Source: CAMLIZ01 sp966212505 (GTDB lineage: Bacteria; Pseudomonadota; Gammaproteobacteria; Burkholderiales; Burkholderiaceae_C). Taken from it: a DNA stretch of 64,000 bases. The translations under genes were made by a program, and so were the position numbers. Positions 1-8,768 of this stretch are shown here, one piece after another; the first letter of the stretch is position 1, and each line of letters begins with the position of its first letter. The notes beneath the pieces were generated by a model. The model was not told where the DNA came from and searched no databases. It saw only the letters and a list, made by a program, of their open reading frames with translations. The stretch covers positions 62,001-126,000 of the forward strand of contig CBIHRS010000006.1 of NCBI GenBank assembly GCA_966212505.1, read 5' to 3'.

Positions 1-402
1 CGAGACGATCCATCGGCCCAGGCGGGCCGGGGTGCCTTCCTGCCCGGGCTGCGCGCCCTCGGGATGCAGCGGCAGGCTGCCGAGGAACAGCGCCACATTG
101 CCGTAGATCGCATCGTGGCCGGCCGGCACGAGCGTGAGCTGGTCGAGGCCGACATCGAGTTCCTCGGCGGCCAGCATCGCAAGGCCGGTGTGCACGCCCT
201 GGCCCATCTCGCTGCGCGGCATCGCCAGCAGCACCCGGCCATCGGGCGCGATCTTGATCCAACCGTTCAGGCCCACGGCGCTCGCGTCACCCTCGAACAT
301 CGAGGCATCGCCAAGGCGGCTGCGCGGTGGCATCACGCCCCAGCCGACGAGCAGCGCACCGCCCGCGCCCAGCGCGCTCAGCAGGAAACGACGGCGCTTC
401 AT
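1..402 (-). CDS. Molybdopterin-binding large subunit, isoquinoline 1-oxidoreductase type (5' part only)
   Basis: N-terminal 134 residues of a gene that runs off the left edge. It opens with a twin-arginine-like signal (MKRRRFLLSALGAGGALLVG), then the domain that starts xanthine-dehydrogenase-family molybdenum subunits of the isoquinoline oxidoreductase/aldehyde dehydrogenase type, with the typical PRSEMGQGVHTGLAMLAAEE segment. Members hydroxylate N-heterocycles or aldehydes with a molybdopterin cofactor, in the periplasm when Tat-exported. The start overlaps the stop of the upstream [2Fe-2S] gene by ATGA, so the two subunits are translationally coupled. Substrate cannot be told. Confidence 0.85.
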   Translation of the reverse strand, partial: MKRRRFLLSALGAGGALLVGWGVMPPRSRLGDASMFEGDASAVGLNGWIKIAPDGRVLLAMPRSEMGQGVHTGLAMLAAEELDVGLDQLTLVPAGHDAIYGNVALFLGSLPLHPEGAQPGQEGTPARLGRWIVS

Positions 403-896
403 GCCTTGCCTTTCGCCGCCGGGGCAGGCTTGGCCGCGGCGAGCTCGCGCGCGGCGGTCTTGATCGCGGCGCGCACCCGCTGGTAGGTGCCGCAGCGGCA
501 GAGGTTGGTGATCGCCGCGTCGATGTCGGCATCGCTCGGATCGCGGTTCTTCTCCAGCAGCGCCAGCGCCGCCATCAGCATGCCGCTCTGGCAGTAGCCG
601 CATTGCGGCACCTGGTGGGCGATCCAGGCCCGCTGCAGCGCATGCGGCTGCTCCGGCGTGCCCAGGCCTTCGATGGTGCGCACCGGCCGGCCCTGCACAG
701 CCGACAGCGGCGTCACGCAGGAGCGCACCGCCTGGCCGTCGATCACCACCGTGCAGGCGCCGCAGGCCGCGACGCCGCAGCCGAACTTGGTGCCGGTGAG
801 CTGCAGCACGTCGCGCAGCGCCCACAGCAGCGGCATGTCGGGCGCCACCGCGGCATCGTCCAGCGCGTGGGCTTGTCCGTTGATCGTGAGATTCAT
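399..896 (-). CDS. [2Fe-2S] small subunit of a molybdenum hydroxylase (IorA-like)
   Basis: About 165 residues. It has an N-terminal plant-type ferredoxin fold with the cluster motif GCGVAACGACTV and a C-terminal helical domain with a second cluster motif, QCGYCQSGM followed by LCRCGTY. This two-cluster layout is the standard electron-transfer subunit of xanthine-dehydrogenase-family enzymes and matches IorA/aldehyde oxidase small subunits in length. I chose the ATG giving MNLTINGQ because family members begin there; an ATG at 911 and a GTG at 914 lie in frame upstream. No clear ribosome-binding site marks any of the three. It forms an operon with the molybdopterin subunit. Confidence 0.88.
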   Translation of the reverse strand: MNLTINGQAHALDDAAVAPDMPLLWALRDVLQLTGTKFGCGVAACGACTVVIDGQAVRSCVTPLSAVQGRPVRTIEGLGTPEQPHALQRAWIAHQVPQCGYCQSGMLMAALALLEKNRDPSDADIDAAITNLCRCGTYQRVRAAIKTAARELAAAKPAPAAKGKA

Positions 897-1046
897 CGAC
901 GGCGATTGCATCACATCGGCCGAGGAGGCCGGCCTCTAGAAATCCCCCCGGAAATCCCTGGGGCACCCGGGGTTTGGCGAAGCCGTTGTGACATGCAGTT
1001 GCACGGCGACAGAAACAGTAGGAATTTCGTTGTTCGGCGACCGCAT

Positions 1047-1068
1047 ACCCCCCGCGCTTGCGGGGGGT
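1047..1068. other. Perfect GC-rich hairpin in the leader of the PEP-CTERM gene
   Basis: Nine-base-pair perfect stem (ACCCCCCGC / GCGGGGGGT) with a GCTT loop, lying about 90 bases before the PEP-CTERM start. It is not followed by a T-run in either direction, so it is not a classical terminator. It could end transcription between the divergent neighbours, or act in the mRNA leader. The rest of the 262-base gap between the two divergent genes shows nothing I can name. Confidence 0.4.
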
Positions 1069-1158
1069 CACGGATGTTTGCACTGACTGACAATTTCCCA
1101 GGCTGAGGATCCGGAGCAGTTTCGGGTCCGGCCACACACCAACCACAGGGCTATTCGT

Positions 1159-1623
1159 ATGAAACTGAAGTACCTCGTTGCCGGCGCCATGCTGGCCGCG
1201 TCCGCCGTCGGCGCCTTTGCCGCTGACCAATCCGTCGCATTCAACGGCGATTCCGCCAGCTTCATCGGCACCCCGGCGATCCTGGATGGCGGCGACGACG
1301 TCGTGTCGTTCACTGGCTTGGCTGCGGGCAGCTACAACTTCCTGCTGACCCTGAGCGGCCAGTACATCAACCTGTCGTCGCTGTCGCTCAACGGCGTGGC
1401 CGGCACCGTCACCTCCAGCGGCAAGATCCTGTTCGCCAGTGTCGAAGGCGCAGGCACCTCGCCCTTCGCACTGACCCTGGTGGGTACCACCGTCGCCGGC
1501 AAGCCCGCCAACTACTCGGGCGAACTGTCGGTCACCGCCGTGCCGGAACCCGAGACCTATGCTCTGATGCTGGCTGGCCTGGGCGCCGTCGGCTTCGTGG
1601 CTCGCCGTCGCAAGTCGGCCTGA
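1159..1623 (+). CDS. PEP-CTERM sorting-domain protein
   Basis: 154 residues. A signal peptide (about 1-21, ending GAFA) is followed by a beta-rich, low-complexity middle with little cysteine or charge. The C-terminus is a textbook PEP-CTERM tripartite signal at 128-154: VPEPE, a hydrophobic helix, then ARRRK. In Gram-negative bacteria with exopolysaccharide systems this tail is recognised by an exosortase, which removes it during export; no exosortase gene is in the window. The N-terminal part resembles the FxDxA-type PEP-CTERM proteins, but I am not certain of the subfamily. The gene stands alone and ends in a strong terminator. Confidence 0.9.
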   Translation: MKLKYLVAGAMLAASAVGAFAADQSVAFNGDSASFIGTPAILDGGDDVVSFTGLAAGSYNFLLTLSGQYINLSSLSLNGVAGTVTSSGKILFASVEGAGTSPFALTLVGTTVAGKPANYSGELSVTAVPEPETYALMLAGLGAVGFVARRRKSA

Positions 1624-1667
1624 GCTTCGAGCTCGCCAAAGCCGGCTTGATGCCGGCTCGGCAAGAA

Positions 1668-1698
1668 GGGCGGTGCGCAAGCACCGCCCTTTTTCTTT
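1668..1698 (+). terminator. Rho-independent terminator of the PEP-CTERM gene
   Basis: Nine-base-pair perfect stem GGGCGGTGC / GCACCGCCC around a GCAA loop, followed by TTTTTCTTT. It lies 45 bases after the stop codon and just before the end of the convergent carboxypeptidase gene. Confidence 0.9.
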
Positions 1699-1701
1699 GC
1701 C

Positions 1702-3420
1702 TCAATCCAGCGTGACCTCGGTCCTCACAGCGCCGGCACGATCGGCCCGCGCACTCAAGGCCAGCTGCGTGCCGCGCGGCGCCCGCACCACCCACTCCGC
1801 CACGGCCCGGTCGGCCGTGACCTCGCGGTTGGGCAGAAAGGCCTGCAGCGAGGTCTTGGGCGCATGCCCTTCGAGCTGCGGCCCTTCGAAACGCTGCTTG
1901 CCGCTGACCAGCGCGATGTGGCGCTCATCGCTGTCAGGCGGCAGGTGGATCTCGAACATCACGCCGCGCACCGTCTTGCGCTGCAGCGCCCGCTTGCTCA
2001 CGTAGGCCGGCAGCCAGCCGCTGTTGGCCACCGCGAAGCGCACGCGCCACGTGTCGGGCCCGAGCGCGCGTACTTCGGTGCGCAGCAGCTCCAGCTTCGG
2101 CAGGCTCAGCGCGATCTGCGTCATCCATGCCGGGAAGCGCGCGACCTCGCGTTCGCGCAGGTGCGGCGGCGGGTTGCGCCAGAAGTTCATCTTGTCCCAG
2201 CCGCCGATCTCCACCGCGCCCAGCTGCGGATGCTGGAACGGCCGCCAGTCGGCGTGCGCCTGGCCGCCGCACTGCTCGTCGCTCCACTTCAGCAGCTTGA
2301 GGTCGTCGTCGGGCGAATGCTCGCGGTACCAGTCGATCCACTTGTACTCGGTGATGCCGGCCTCTCGGTTGGGCGACCACAGCTCCACCGTCCAGAACAG
2401 CATGCCCAGGTGCTCGTAGACCCAGTCCTGCGTGCCGGTGATGATTTCCTTCGGGTGGTACTTGAACTCGTGGAAGGTACTGATCGCCGGGTAGCCGGTG
2501 ATCTCTTCGCCGAGCCGCGAGAAGCGCTGGTAGCACCACAGGTCCTCGGGAATCATCTCGTCATCGGGCTGCGTGCCGAGCGGCCGCAGGATCACGCCGC
2601 TGTGCGTGTGGTAGCTGATCGCCGCGCCGATGTTGGGGTGCCCGGCGATGAAGTCGACCATCGCCCGCACCTCGGGCTCGCTGGTGGGATAGGGCCCCGC
2701 GCCGACCTGCTCGAACTCCTGCCGCCACAGGCTGGGGAAGTTGCGGTTGAGGTCCAGGCCCTCGAGGTCGGGATTCGCACGGATGCCCAGGCCGTCGTAG
2801 TTCTTCAGCGTGCCTTCCGGCATCAGCCGGTAGTACTCGCCACCGAACTCGCCGGGCTCGCGCGGGATCATCAGCCGCGGCTCCTGCGGGTGCTTCTTGT
2901 AGGGGCCGTGCGGATCGGGCACGCGCATCATCAGCACGCGGCCGTCGCCATCCACATCTTCGATCGTCAGGCCGTCGACCGGCTCTTCGTCGAAGGGATA
3001 GGGCCGCGTCGACGAGCGGATGTGGCGCGGCCGGTCGCCCAGCGCGAGCTCGGCGCCGTCGGGGTTGAGGCGCGGGCAGATGTAGACGGCACGCGTGTCG
3101 AGCAGGTGGGTGATGCGCTCGTCGCTGCCGTGGCCCGCGGCCAGCTGGTGCAGGTAGTACAGGCAGGCGGTGCTGGCGGTGAGCTCGCCGGCGTGGATGT
3201 TGCCGTCGAGCCAGAAGGCCGGCTTGTCGGTGTCGGGACCGGTGCGGCGATTCGTCACCACCGCGAGCCAGATGTCGCGCCCCTCGAAGCTCTTGCCGAT
3301 CGAGCGCAGTTCGACCAGATCGGGCAGCGCCTGCGCGTACTCTTGCAGCAGGCGGGTCAGTTCGTCGTGTTTGTAGAAGCGGTCGAAGCAGGGAACCGGC
3401 AACGGGGGCAGGGCAGGCAT
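1702..3420 (-). CDS. M14-family zinc carboxypeptidase
   Basis: 572 residues from the ATG that gives MPALPPLP; the frame stays open upstream but that part has shadow-like composition. Zinc ligands are visible as HAGE (His76 and Glu79) and the later His in ISYHTHSG; the catalytic glutamate is in WTVELWSPN. The substrate carboxylate-binding region LDLNRNFPSLW is also present. M14 enzymes remove C-terminal residues from peptides. No signal peptide is evident, so it is probably cytoplasmic. It is much longer than a bare M14 domain (about 300 residues), with a beta-rich C-terminal extension seen in other bacterial members. It stands alone between convergent genes. Confidence 0.85.
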   Translation of the reverse strand: MPALPPLPVPCFDRFYKHDELTRLLQEYAQALPDLVELRSIGKSFEGRDIWLAVVTNRRTGPDTDKPAFWLDGNIHAGELTASTACLYYLHQLAAGHGSDERITHLLDTRAVYICPRLNPDGAELALGDRPRHIRSSTRPYPFDEEPVDGLTIEDVDGDGRVLMMRVPDPHGPYKKHPQEPRLMIPREPGEFGGEYYRLMPEGTLKNYDGLGIRANPDLEGLDLNRNFPSLWRQEFEQVGAGPYPTSEPEVRAMVDFIAGHPNIGAAISYHTHSGVILRPLGTQPDDEMIPEDLWCYQRFSRLGEEITGYPAISTFHEFKYHPKEIITGTQDWVYEHLGMLFWTVELWSPNREAGITEYKWIDWYREHSPDDDLKLLKWSDEQCGGQAHADWRPFQHPQLGAVEIGGWDKMNFWRNPPPHLREREVARFPAWMTQIALSLPKLELLRTEVRALGPDTWRVRFAVANSGWLPAYVSKRALQRKTVRGVMFEIHLPPDSDERHIALVSGKQRFEGPQLEGHAPKTSLQAFLPNREVTADRAVAEWVVRAPRGTQLALSARADRAGAVRTEVTLD

Positions 3421-3502
3421 CGGGTGGTGCGCGCGGAGCAGCACGCCTTGTGGGCGAAGCCGGCATTGTGCGGGGCCGCCCCCGGCACGGCACCCCTGGC
3501 TT

Positions 3503-4252
3503 TCACTGCCCCTTGAACAGCGCCTGGAAATGGCGCGAGACCGGCAGCTTCTCGGGCCGGCCGCGCAGCGTGAGCTGCATGTTGTTCTCATCGACGCGCA
3601 GCGCGCTCGCGATGTGATGGTGGTTGACGATGATCGAGCGGTGCACCTGCCAGAACTGCGCCGGGTCGAGCTGGGTCAGCAGCTCCTTCAGCGGCGTGCG
3701 GATCAGCGCCTCGCCCTCGGCATGCACCACCCGCGTGTAGCGCGCATCCGACTCGAAATACACAACCTCGGCCGTGCGGATCAGGCGCACCTCGCGCCCC
3801 ACCGCGGCCTGGATGATCTCCAGCGGCGGTGGCTTGCGCAGCGCCGGCGCGGCCAGCTGCGACAGCAGCCGCTGCAGGTCGACCGGCGCTGCATGCAGGC
3901 GGCCCTGCACCCGCTGCACCGCCTGCTGCAGCCGCGCCGCATCGATCGGCTTGAGCACGTAGTCGACCGCCCCGGTGTCGAAGGCCGACACCGCATGGTC
4001 GCCGTGGGCGGTGACGAACACCACGTGCGCCCGGCCGGCGATGCGCTGCGCCACCTCGATGCCCGAGAGCCCGGGCATGCGCACGTCGAGGAAGCAGACC
4101 TGCGGCTCATGCTCGAGGAAGGCATCCCAGGCATCGGCGCCGTTCACCGCCTCGGCGACGACGCTCAGCTCGGGCCAGGCCTGGCCCAGCGCAAGCGCGA
4201 GCTGGGCGCGCGGGGCCTCTTCGTCGTCGGCGATCAGGGCGGTGATGGTCAT
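3503..4252 (-). CDS. LytTR-family response regulator
   Basis: 249 residues. The receiver domain (1-120) has the acidic pocket DDEE, phospho-acceptor Asp56 (VCFLDVRMPG), Thr81 and Lys101. The C-terminal LytTR DNA-binding domain (about 142-248) shows YFESDARYTRVV and QVHRSIIVNHHHI. This is the AlgR/LytR type that binds promoters as a phosphorylated dimer. It is 22 bases downstream of the sensor kinase gene, so the two form one operon and almost certainly a cognate pair. Its targets cannot be seen here. Confidence 0.92.
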   Translation of the reverse strand: MTITALIADDEEAPRAQLALALGQAWPELSVVAEAVNGADAWDAFLEHEPQVCFLDVRMPGLSGIEVAQRIAGRAHVVFVTAHGDHAVSAFDTGAVDYVLKPIDAARLQQAVQRVQGRLHAAPVDLQRLLSQLAAPALRKPPPLEIIQAAVGREVRLIRTAEVVYFESDARYTRVVHAEGEALIRTPLKELLTQLDPAQFWQVHRSIIVNHHHIASALRVDENNMQLTLRGRPEKLPVSRHFQALFKGQ

Positions 4253-4274
4253 TTCGAGAGTGTGGAGCGCCGGC

Positions 4275-5426
4275 TCAGGCGGGTATAGCGGAAATGGTCA
4301 CACGCGCCTCGGTGCCCTCGGGCGTGGATTCGAGCGAGAAGCGCGCCTGCTCACCGAACTGGTGGCGCAGGCGCTCGCGGATGTTGGCCAGGCCGACGCC
4401 ATCGCGCCAGCCCGGGGCCAGCGCCTGGCCGGTGTTGCGCACGACGAGCTCGAAGCGGGCTTCGTCGCAACTCGCTTCGACCTGCACCGCGCCGCCCTGC
4501 AGCGAAGGCACGACGCCGTGCTCCACCGCGTTCTCGGCGAGCGTGACCAGCAGCCCCGGTGGCAGCGGCTGGGCCAGCGCCGCCGGCGCGAGCCGCAGGT
4601 CGAAGCGCAAGCGCTCGCCGAGCCGCGCCTGCATGATCGCGAGGTAGTGCTGCAGCAGCACCGCCTCCTCGCGCAGCGTCACCTCGGGCCGGCTCAGCAG
4701 CTCGGTCGAGCCGCGCAGGAAGCCCGTGAGTTCGCGCAGCAGCCCGCTGGCGCGCGCGTCGCCGGTGTCGACCCAGTGCTGCACCGCCGACAGCGTGTTG
4801 AAGATGAAGTGCGGCTGGATCTGCGCCCGCAGCAGCCGCAGCTGCGCCTCGCTGGCCTGACGCGCCGCGGCATCGCGCTCGCGCATCAGGTTCACCCGCT
4901 CGAGCATGCGCTGCGTCTGCTCGCGCCGCATCCACGACACGGTGAGCAGCATCAGCGGCACCGCGATCGCGATCAGCAGCAGCAGCGGCGTGGCCGAGGC
5001 CATCGCCTGCTGCAGCGCCGGCCAGCTCAGCGCCTCGCCGCGCCGCAGCCGCGCGGCGACCATGCCGACCAGCGCCCCGCCATAGGCCGCGCCGCTGATC
5101 GCCAGCAGCAGGCCGGCGAAGCGCCGCACGGTGAACCGCTCGGGCCAGACCCAGGCGCCGAGCGCGCCCGAGGCCACGCCGATCCACACGATGGCGCTGC
5201 AGAACACGGCCACCAGCAGCGGAAAGCCCGCCGCGCCCAGGCCCAGCGTGCTGCCGCCGATGGCGCCGCCCATGCCCAGCCACAGGCCGGCGCTGTGCCG
5301 GCTCAGCAGGTACTGGTCGAAGGCCCAGGCCTCGTCGCGCAGCGGCTCGGGCAGGCGCTCGTAGTAAGGCCGGGCCTTGGCGCGGTGCCAGCGCTGCAGC
5401 AGGTTCATCGGCTTGCCGTCGGTCAT
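4275..5426 (-). CDS. LytS/AlgZ-type sensor histidine kinase
   Basis: 383 residues from the ATG giving MTDGKPMNLL. The N-terminal half has several membrane segments (roughly residues 45-95, 110-135 and 150-180). It is followed by a coiled linker and a His_kinase domain with the phospho-accepting histidine in QIQPHFIFNTLSAVQ. The ATP-binding domain has an N-box (LAENAVEHGV) and a glycine-rich lid (GVGLANIRERL). This kinase type pairs with LytTR regulators, which matches the downstream gene. No periplasmic sensor domain of any size is visible, so the signal may be within the membrane. Confidence 0.9.
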   Translation of the reverse strand: MTDGKPMNLLQRWHRAKARPYYERLPEPLRDEAWAFDQYLLSRHSAGLWLGMGGAIGGSTLGLGAAGFPLLVAVFCSAIVWIGVASGALGAWVWPERFTVRRFAGLLLAISGAAYGGALVGMVAARLRRGEALSWPALQQAMASATPLLLLIAIAVPLMLLTVSWMRREQTQRMLERVNLMRERDAAARQASEAQLRLLRAQIQPHFIFNTLSAVQHWVDTGDARASGLLRELTGFLRGSTELLSRPEVTLREEAVLLQHYLAIMQARLGERLRFDLRLAPAALAQPLPPGLLVTLAENAVEHGVVPSLQGGAVQVEASCDEARFELVVRNTGQALAPGWRDGVGLANIRERLRHQFGEQARFSLESTPEGTEARVTISAIPA

Positions 5427-5505
5427 GGCGCCGCAGTGTAGGAGCGCCGGCCGGCTCGGGTGCGGCCATGCGGCCGGTGGCCGGGCCGTGGGTACGAGCT
5501 GCGGA

Positions 5506-6273
5506 TCAGCGGGCGCCGGCGGCGGCCGGCTGGCCGTCGACGAACACCTGCAGCTCGCCGGGCGCGAAGGCACACCACGGCTCCTCGGCCGACAGCGGCT
5601 CGGTGGCGACCACCACGACGCGGTCGTCGGGCGTGGTGACCTGCGCGAAGTCGATGCTCAGGTCTTCGTCGCGCAGCCGTGCCTCGGCGAACGGATGGCG
5701 GCGCTGCAGCCAGTACAGCTTGGTGGTGCCGTGCGCCCACAGCGCCTGGCCGTTGGACAGCAGCATGTTGAAGGTGCCGTGGCGCGCCAGCTGCGGCACC
5801 AGTTCGCGCAGCGTGGCGCTTAGCTCGTCGACCGTCGGCACGCCGGCATGCGCCTTGGCCAGCTCCTGCATCAGCCAGCAGAAGGCGCGTTCGCTGTCGG
5901 TGTCGCCCACCGGCCTGAACGCCGCATGCAGCCGCGGATGGAAATCCTTCAGGTCGCCGTTGTGCGCGAACACCCAGTAGCGCCCCCATAGCTCGCGCAC
6001 GAAAGGATGGCAGTTCTCGAGCGCCGTGCGGCCCTGCGTGGCCTTGCGGATGTGGGCGATGACGTTCTGGCTGCGGATCGGGTAGTGCTTGATCAGCTCG
6101 GCCACCGGCGACTGGCGCGCGCTGGCGTTGTCGACGAACACGCGCAGGCCCTTGCCCTCGAAGAACGCGATGCCGAAGCCGTCCTTGTGCTCGTCGGCGC
6201 GCGTGGCCAGCCCCGTGAAGCTGAACATCACGTCGGTGGGCAGGTTGGCGTTCATGCCGAGGAGCTGGCACAT
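5506..6273 (-). CDS. Class II glutamine amidotransferase, YafJ-like
   Basis: 255 residues starting MCQLLGMN, which puts the nucleophile cysteine at position 2 after methionine removal, as Ntn-type amidotransferases need. Other family marks are HIRKATQG, NCHPFVRE and FAHNGDLKDF. The family (GATase_6, YafJ) hydrolyses an amide or gamma-glutamyl bond, but its substrate is not settled. The gene is divergent from the zinc metallopeptidase, with 54 bases between the starts. The frame is open for another 177 codons upstream, but the Cys2 requirement fixes this start. Confidence 0.9.
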   Translation of the reverse strand: MCQLLGMNANLPTDVMFSFTGLATRADEHKDGFGIAFFEGKGLRVFVDNASARQSPVAELIKHYPIRSQNVIAHIRKATQGRTALENCHPFVRELWGRYWVFAHNGDLKDFHPRLHAAFRPVGDTDSERAFCWLMQELAKAHAGVPTVDELSATLRELVPQLARHGTFNMLLSNGQALWAHGTTKLYWLQRRHPFAEARLRDEDLSIDFAQVTTPDDRVVVVATEPLSAEEPWCAFAPGELQVFVDGQPAAAGAR

Positions 6274-6327
6274 GGATTGCGCCAGTCTAGACCGGGAAGC
6301 GCCGGAAGGCATCGAAGGAATCTGCAC

Positions 6328-7485
6328 ATGGCCACTCGTTTCGAGAACATGACCGCGCGGCTGCGCGCCGCGTGGAAGCCTCACAAGCAACCGACCGCGC
6401 CGCGCGCCTACCGCTGCCGCTGCGGCCGACCGGTGTTCTTCCGCAACAGCCAGTGCCTGGCCTGCAAGACGCCGCTGGGCTACGAGCCCGACCGCGCGCA
6501 GGTGCTGCCGCTGGCCGAGGCCGGCGAGGGCCGCTGGACCGTCTTCGGCGAGCGCACGCCACGCTACCGCCGCTGCGGCAATTTCGACTCGGCGGCCGGC
6601 TGCAACTGGCTGATCCTCGACCAGGGCGAGGAGACGCCGCCGCTGTGCCGCGCCTGCCGGCTCAACCGCACCATCCCCGACCTGGCGCTGCCGGAGAACC
6701 AGCTGCTGTGGAACCGCATCGAGGGTGCGAAGCGGCGGCTGGTGTCGCAGCTGATCGCGCTCGGCCTGCCGGTCCAGTCCAAGGTGAGCGAAGACCCGGC
6801 GCATGGGCTGGCCTTCGACTTCCTGCGCTCACCACCCGAGGGCCCGCGCGTGATGACCGGCCATGCCGACGGCGTGATCACGCTGAACATCGAGGAGGCC
6901 GACGACCCGACGCGCGAGCGCATCCGGGAGCAGATGCATGAGCCCTACCGCACGCTGCTGGGTCACTTCCGCCATGAGGTCGGCCACTACTACTGGGACC
7001 GGCTGGTGCGCGACACCGCCTGGCTGGCGCCGGTGCGCGAGCTGTTCGGTGATGACCAGCAGGACTATGCCGCCGCACTGCAGCGCCACCACGAGCAAGG
7101 CGCGCCGGCCGACTGGCCCAAGCGCTTCGTCAGCGCCTATGCGAGCAGCCATCCTTGGGAAGACTGGGCCGAGACCTGGGCCCACTACCTGCACATGGTC
7201 GACACGGTGGACACCGCGCTCAGTTTCGGCATCGATGCCGACGAGGTGGAGCTGGATGCCGAGCCCTATGCGCCGAATGCGCTGTGGCGGCCCGACGATC
7301 CGGGCGCCGAATCGTTCCTCGGCTTCCTCAATGCGTGGGTGGAGCTCACCGCCGTGCTGAACGAGATGTCGCGCAGCATGGGCCAGCCGGATTTCTACCC
7401 CTTCGTGCTGCCGCGCCCGGCGGTGGCCAAGCTGCAGCTGATCCACCTCATCGTGGCCGGAGCCCCCGCGCCCGCTACTCGGTGA
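6328..7485 (+). CDS. Putative zinc-binding metallopeptidase with N-terminal zinc ribbon
   Basis: 385 residues. The N-terminus holds a cysteine-rich ribbon (CRCG at 30-33, CLAC at 43-46), a second cysteine cluster near 83-110, and a catalytic HExxH motif, HEVGH at 216-220. The downstream WEDWAETWAHY region probably supplies the third zinc ligand. This matches the DUF4344-like/Peptidase_Mx putative metallopeptidases of proteobacteria, whose substrates are unknown. The start is set by AAGGAA seven bases before the ATG. Its last 11 bases overlap the end of the convergent reductase gene. Confidence 0.8.
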   Translation: MATRFENMTARLRAAWKPHKQPTAPRAYRCRCGRPVFFRNSQCLACKTPLGYEPDRAQVLPLAEAGEGRWTVFGERTPRYRRCGNFDSAAGCNWLILDQGEETPPLCRACRLNRTIPDLALPENQLLWNRIEGAKRRLVSQLIALGLPVQSKVSEDPAHGLAFDFLRSPPEGPRVMTGHADGVITLNIEEADDPTRERIREQMHEPYRTLLGHFRHEVGHYYWDRLVRDTAWLAPVRELFGDDQQDYAAALQRHHEQGAPADWPKRFVSAYASSHPWEDWAETWAHYLHMVDTVDTALSFGIDADEVELDAEPYAPNALWRPDDPGAESFLGFLNAWVELTAVLNEMSRSMGQPDFYPFVLPRPAVAKLQLIHLIVAGAPAPATR

Positions 7486-8710
7486 ACAGCCGCGTCAGCC
7501 CCTTCAGCGTGACGAGGTGGCCGGGGTTGCTGGTCTCGTTGAGCACGCCGCTCATGCGGCGCAGCAGGCGCTCGCTCTTCTTCGCGCGCCAGATCAGCAG
7601 GTCGGCCAGCCACGGATGGGCATTGACGCGGTTGGCGCGCTCGTAGAGGTCGAAGCGCGGCTTCAGCGCCAGCAGCTTGCCTTCGTAGCCGGCGCGCACC
7701 TGCGCGTCGGTCTGGCGCTCGCGCCGGCCCTGGATGATGGCCTCGGCCGCGAGGATGCCGGTCTCCATCGCCTTGCCGATGCCCTCGCCGGTGAACGAAT
7801 AGGTGCTGCCCACGGCTTCGCCGGTGGCCAGCAGGCCCGGCTTCGAATAGCGCGCGCCCTCCAGCGTGCAGCGCAGCGGCGCGCCCTTCAGTTCGCCCAC
7901 CCATTCGCCGCCGGCCATCAGTGTGCGCGCCGGTTCGTAGAACTCGGTGAAGGCCTTGAACACGTCGCGCAGGTTGGCGTCCTGCATCGCGCCGTGGCCG
8001 CTCTTCTCGATCTTGTGGCTGTGCACGATGCCGACGCCGATGTTGAACACGCCATCGGTGCACGGGAAGATCCAGCCGTAGCCCGGGCGCAGCTTCTTGT
8101 GCCACACCACCTCGAGCGCCTTGATGCGGCCCACCATCGCTGGGTTCTTCACATAGCCGCGCAGCGCCACGCCGCTGGGCGTGCGGCGGTCGCAGAGGCC
8201 GGCGGCGAGCATCGCCTGCGGCACCGCGCCGGTGGCCAGCACGACCCAGCCGGCGCGGATCTCGTGCGGCGCATCGCCGATCTTCAGCCGTGCGCCGACG
8301 ACCTGGCCGCTCTCCTCGACCGGCGCCTCGAAGCGGGCCGGCGGCAGCAGCCGCGCGCCGGCACGCACCGCGGCACGGCAGAGGATGTCGTCGAGGATGC
8401 GGCGCGGCAGCACCGCCAGCGTGCCGGGCACGTCGACGCGGCCACCACGCGGGCCGATGCAGCCCACGTGGTGCGCCGGCTGCGCATGGTTCATCACCTC
8501 TTCCAGCACGCCCAGGCGCTTGAGCGCCGCATGCGAATCGGGGATCAGGCCGTCGCCGCAGACCTTGTCGCGCGGGAACGCATGCTGGTCGGCCAGCACC
8601 ACCTGCAGGCCCTCGCGCGCCAGCATGTTGGCGCAGGCGCTGCCCGCCGGGCCGGCGCCGATCACGAGCACATCACAGGTCACGGGCAGGGCGTCGGCGG
8701 GGGTATTCAT
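7475..8710 (-). CDS. FAD-dependent oxidoreductase, geranylgeranyl reductase family
   Basis: 411 residues. An N-terminal dinucleotide-binding motif, GAGPAG at 18-23, is followed by the family's PRDKVCGDGL and, near residue 290, the second FAD motif GEAVGSTYSFTGEGIGKAMETG. Members reduce isoprenoid double bonds or act on related lipids (ChlP, archaeal lipid saturases), but the family is broad and this one need not be a chlorophyll-pathway enzyme. No photosynthesis gene lies nearby. It sits upstream of no obvious partner and overlaps the convergent metallopeptidase gene by 11 bases. Confidence 0.82.
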   Translation of the reverse strand: MNTPADALPVTCDVLVIGAGPAGSACANMLAREGLQVVLADQHAFPRDKVCGDGLIPDSHAALKRLGVLEEVMNHAQPAHHVGCIGPRGGRVDVPGTLAVLPRRILDDILCRAAVRAGARLLPPARFEAPVEESGQVVGARLKIGDAPHEIRAGWVVLATGAVPQAMLAAGLCDRRTPSGVALRGYVKNPAMVGRIKALEVVWHKKLRPGYGWIFPCTDGVFNIGVGIVHSHKIEKSGHGAMQDANLRDVFKAFTEFYEPARTLMAGGEWVGELKGAPLRCTLEGARYSKPGLLATGEAVGSTYSFTGEGIGKAMETGILAAEAIIQGRRERQTDAQVRAGYEGKLLALKPRFDLYERANRVNAHPWLADLLIWRAKKSERLLRRMSGVLNETSNPGHLVTLKGLTRLFTE

Positions 8711-8768
8711 GGAGCGGGGCGCGAAAGAAAAGCGTCGCGCATTCTAGGGAACCGCCTGCCGGCCGGCG

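Noticed and set aside
989..1003. Possible sigma-54 promoter (TGACAT, four bases, TTGCA) before the PEP-CTERM gene
   Set aside because: The spacing is one base short and the -24 GG is missing, so it fails the consensus.
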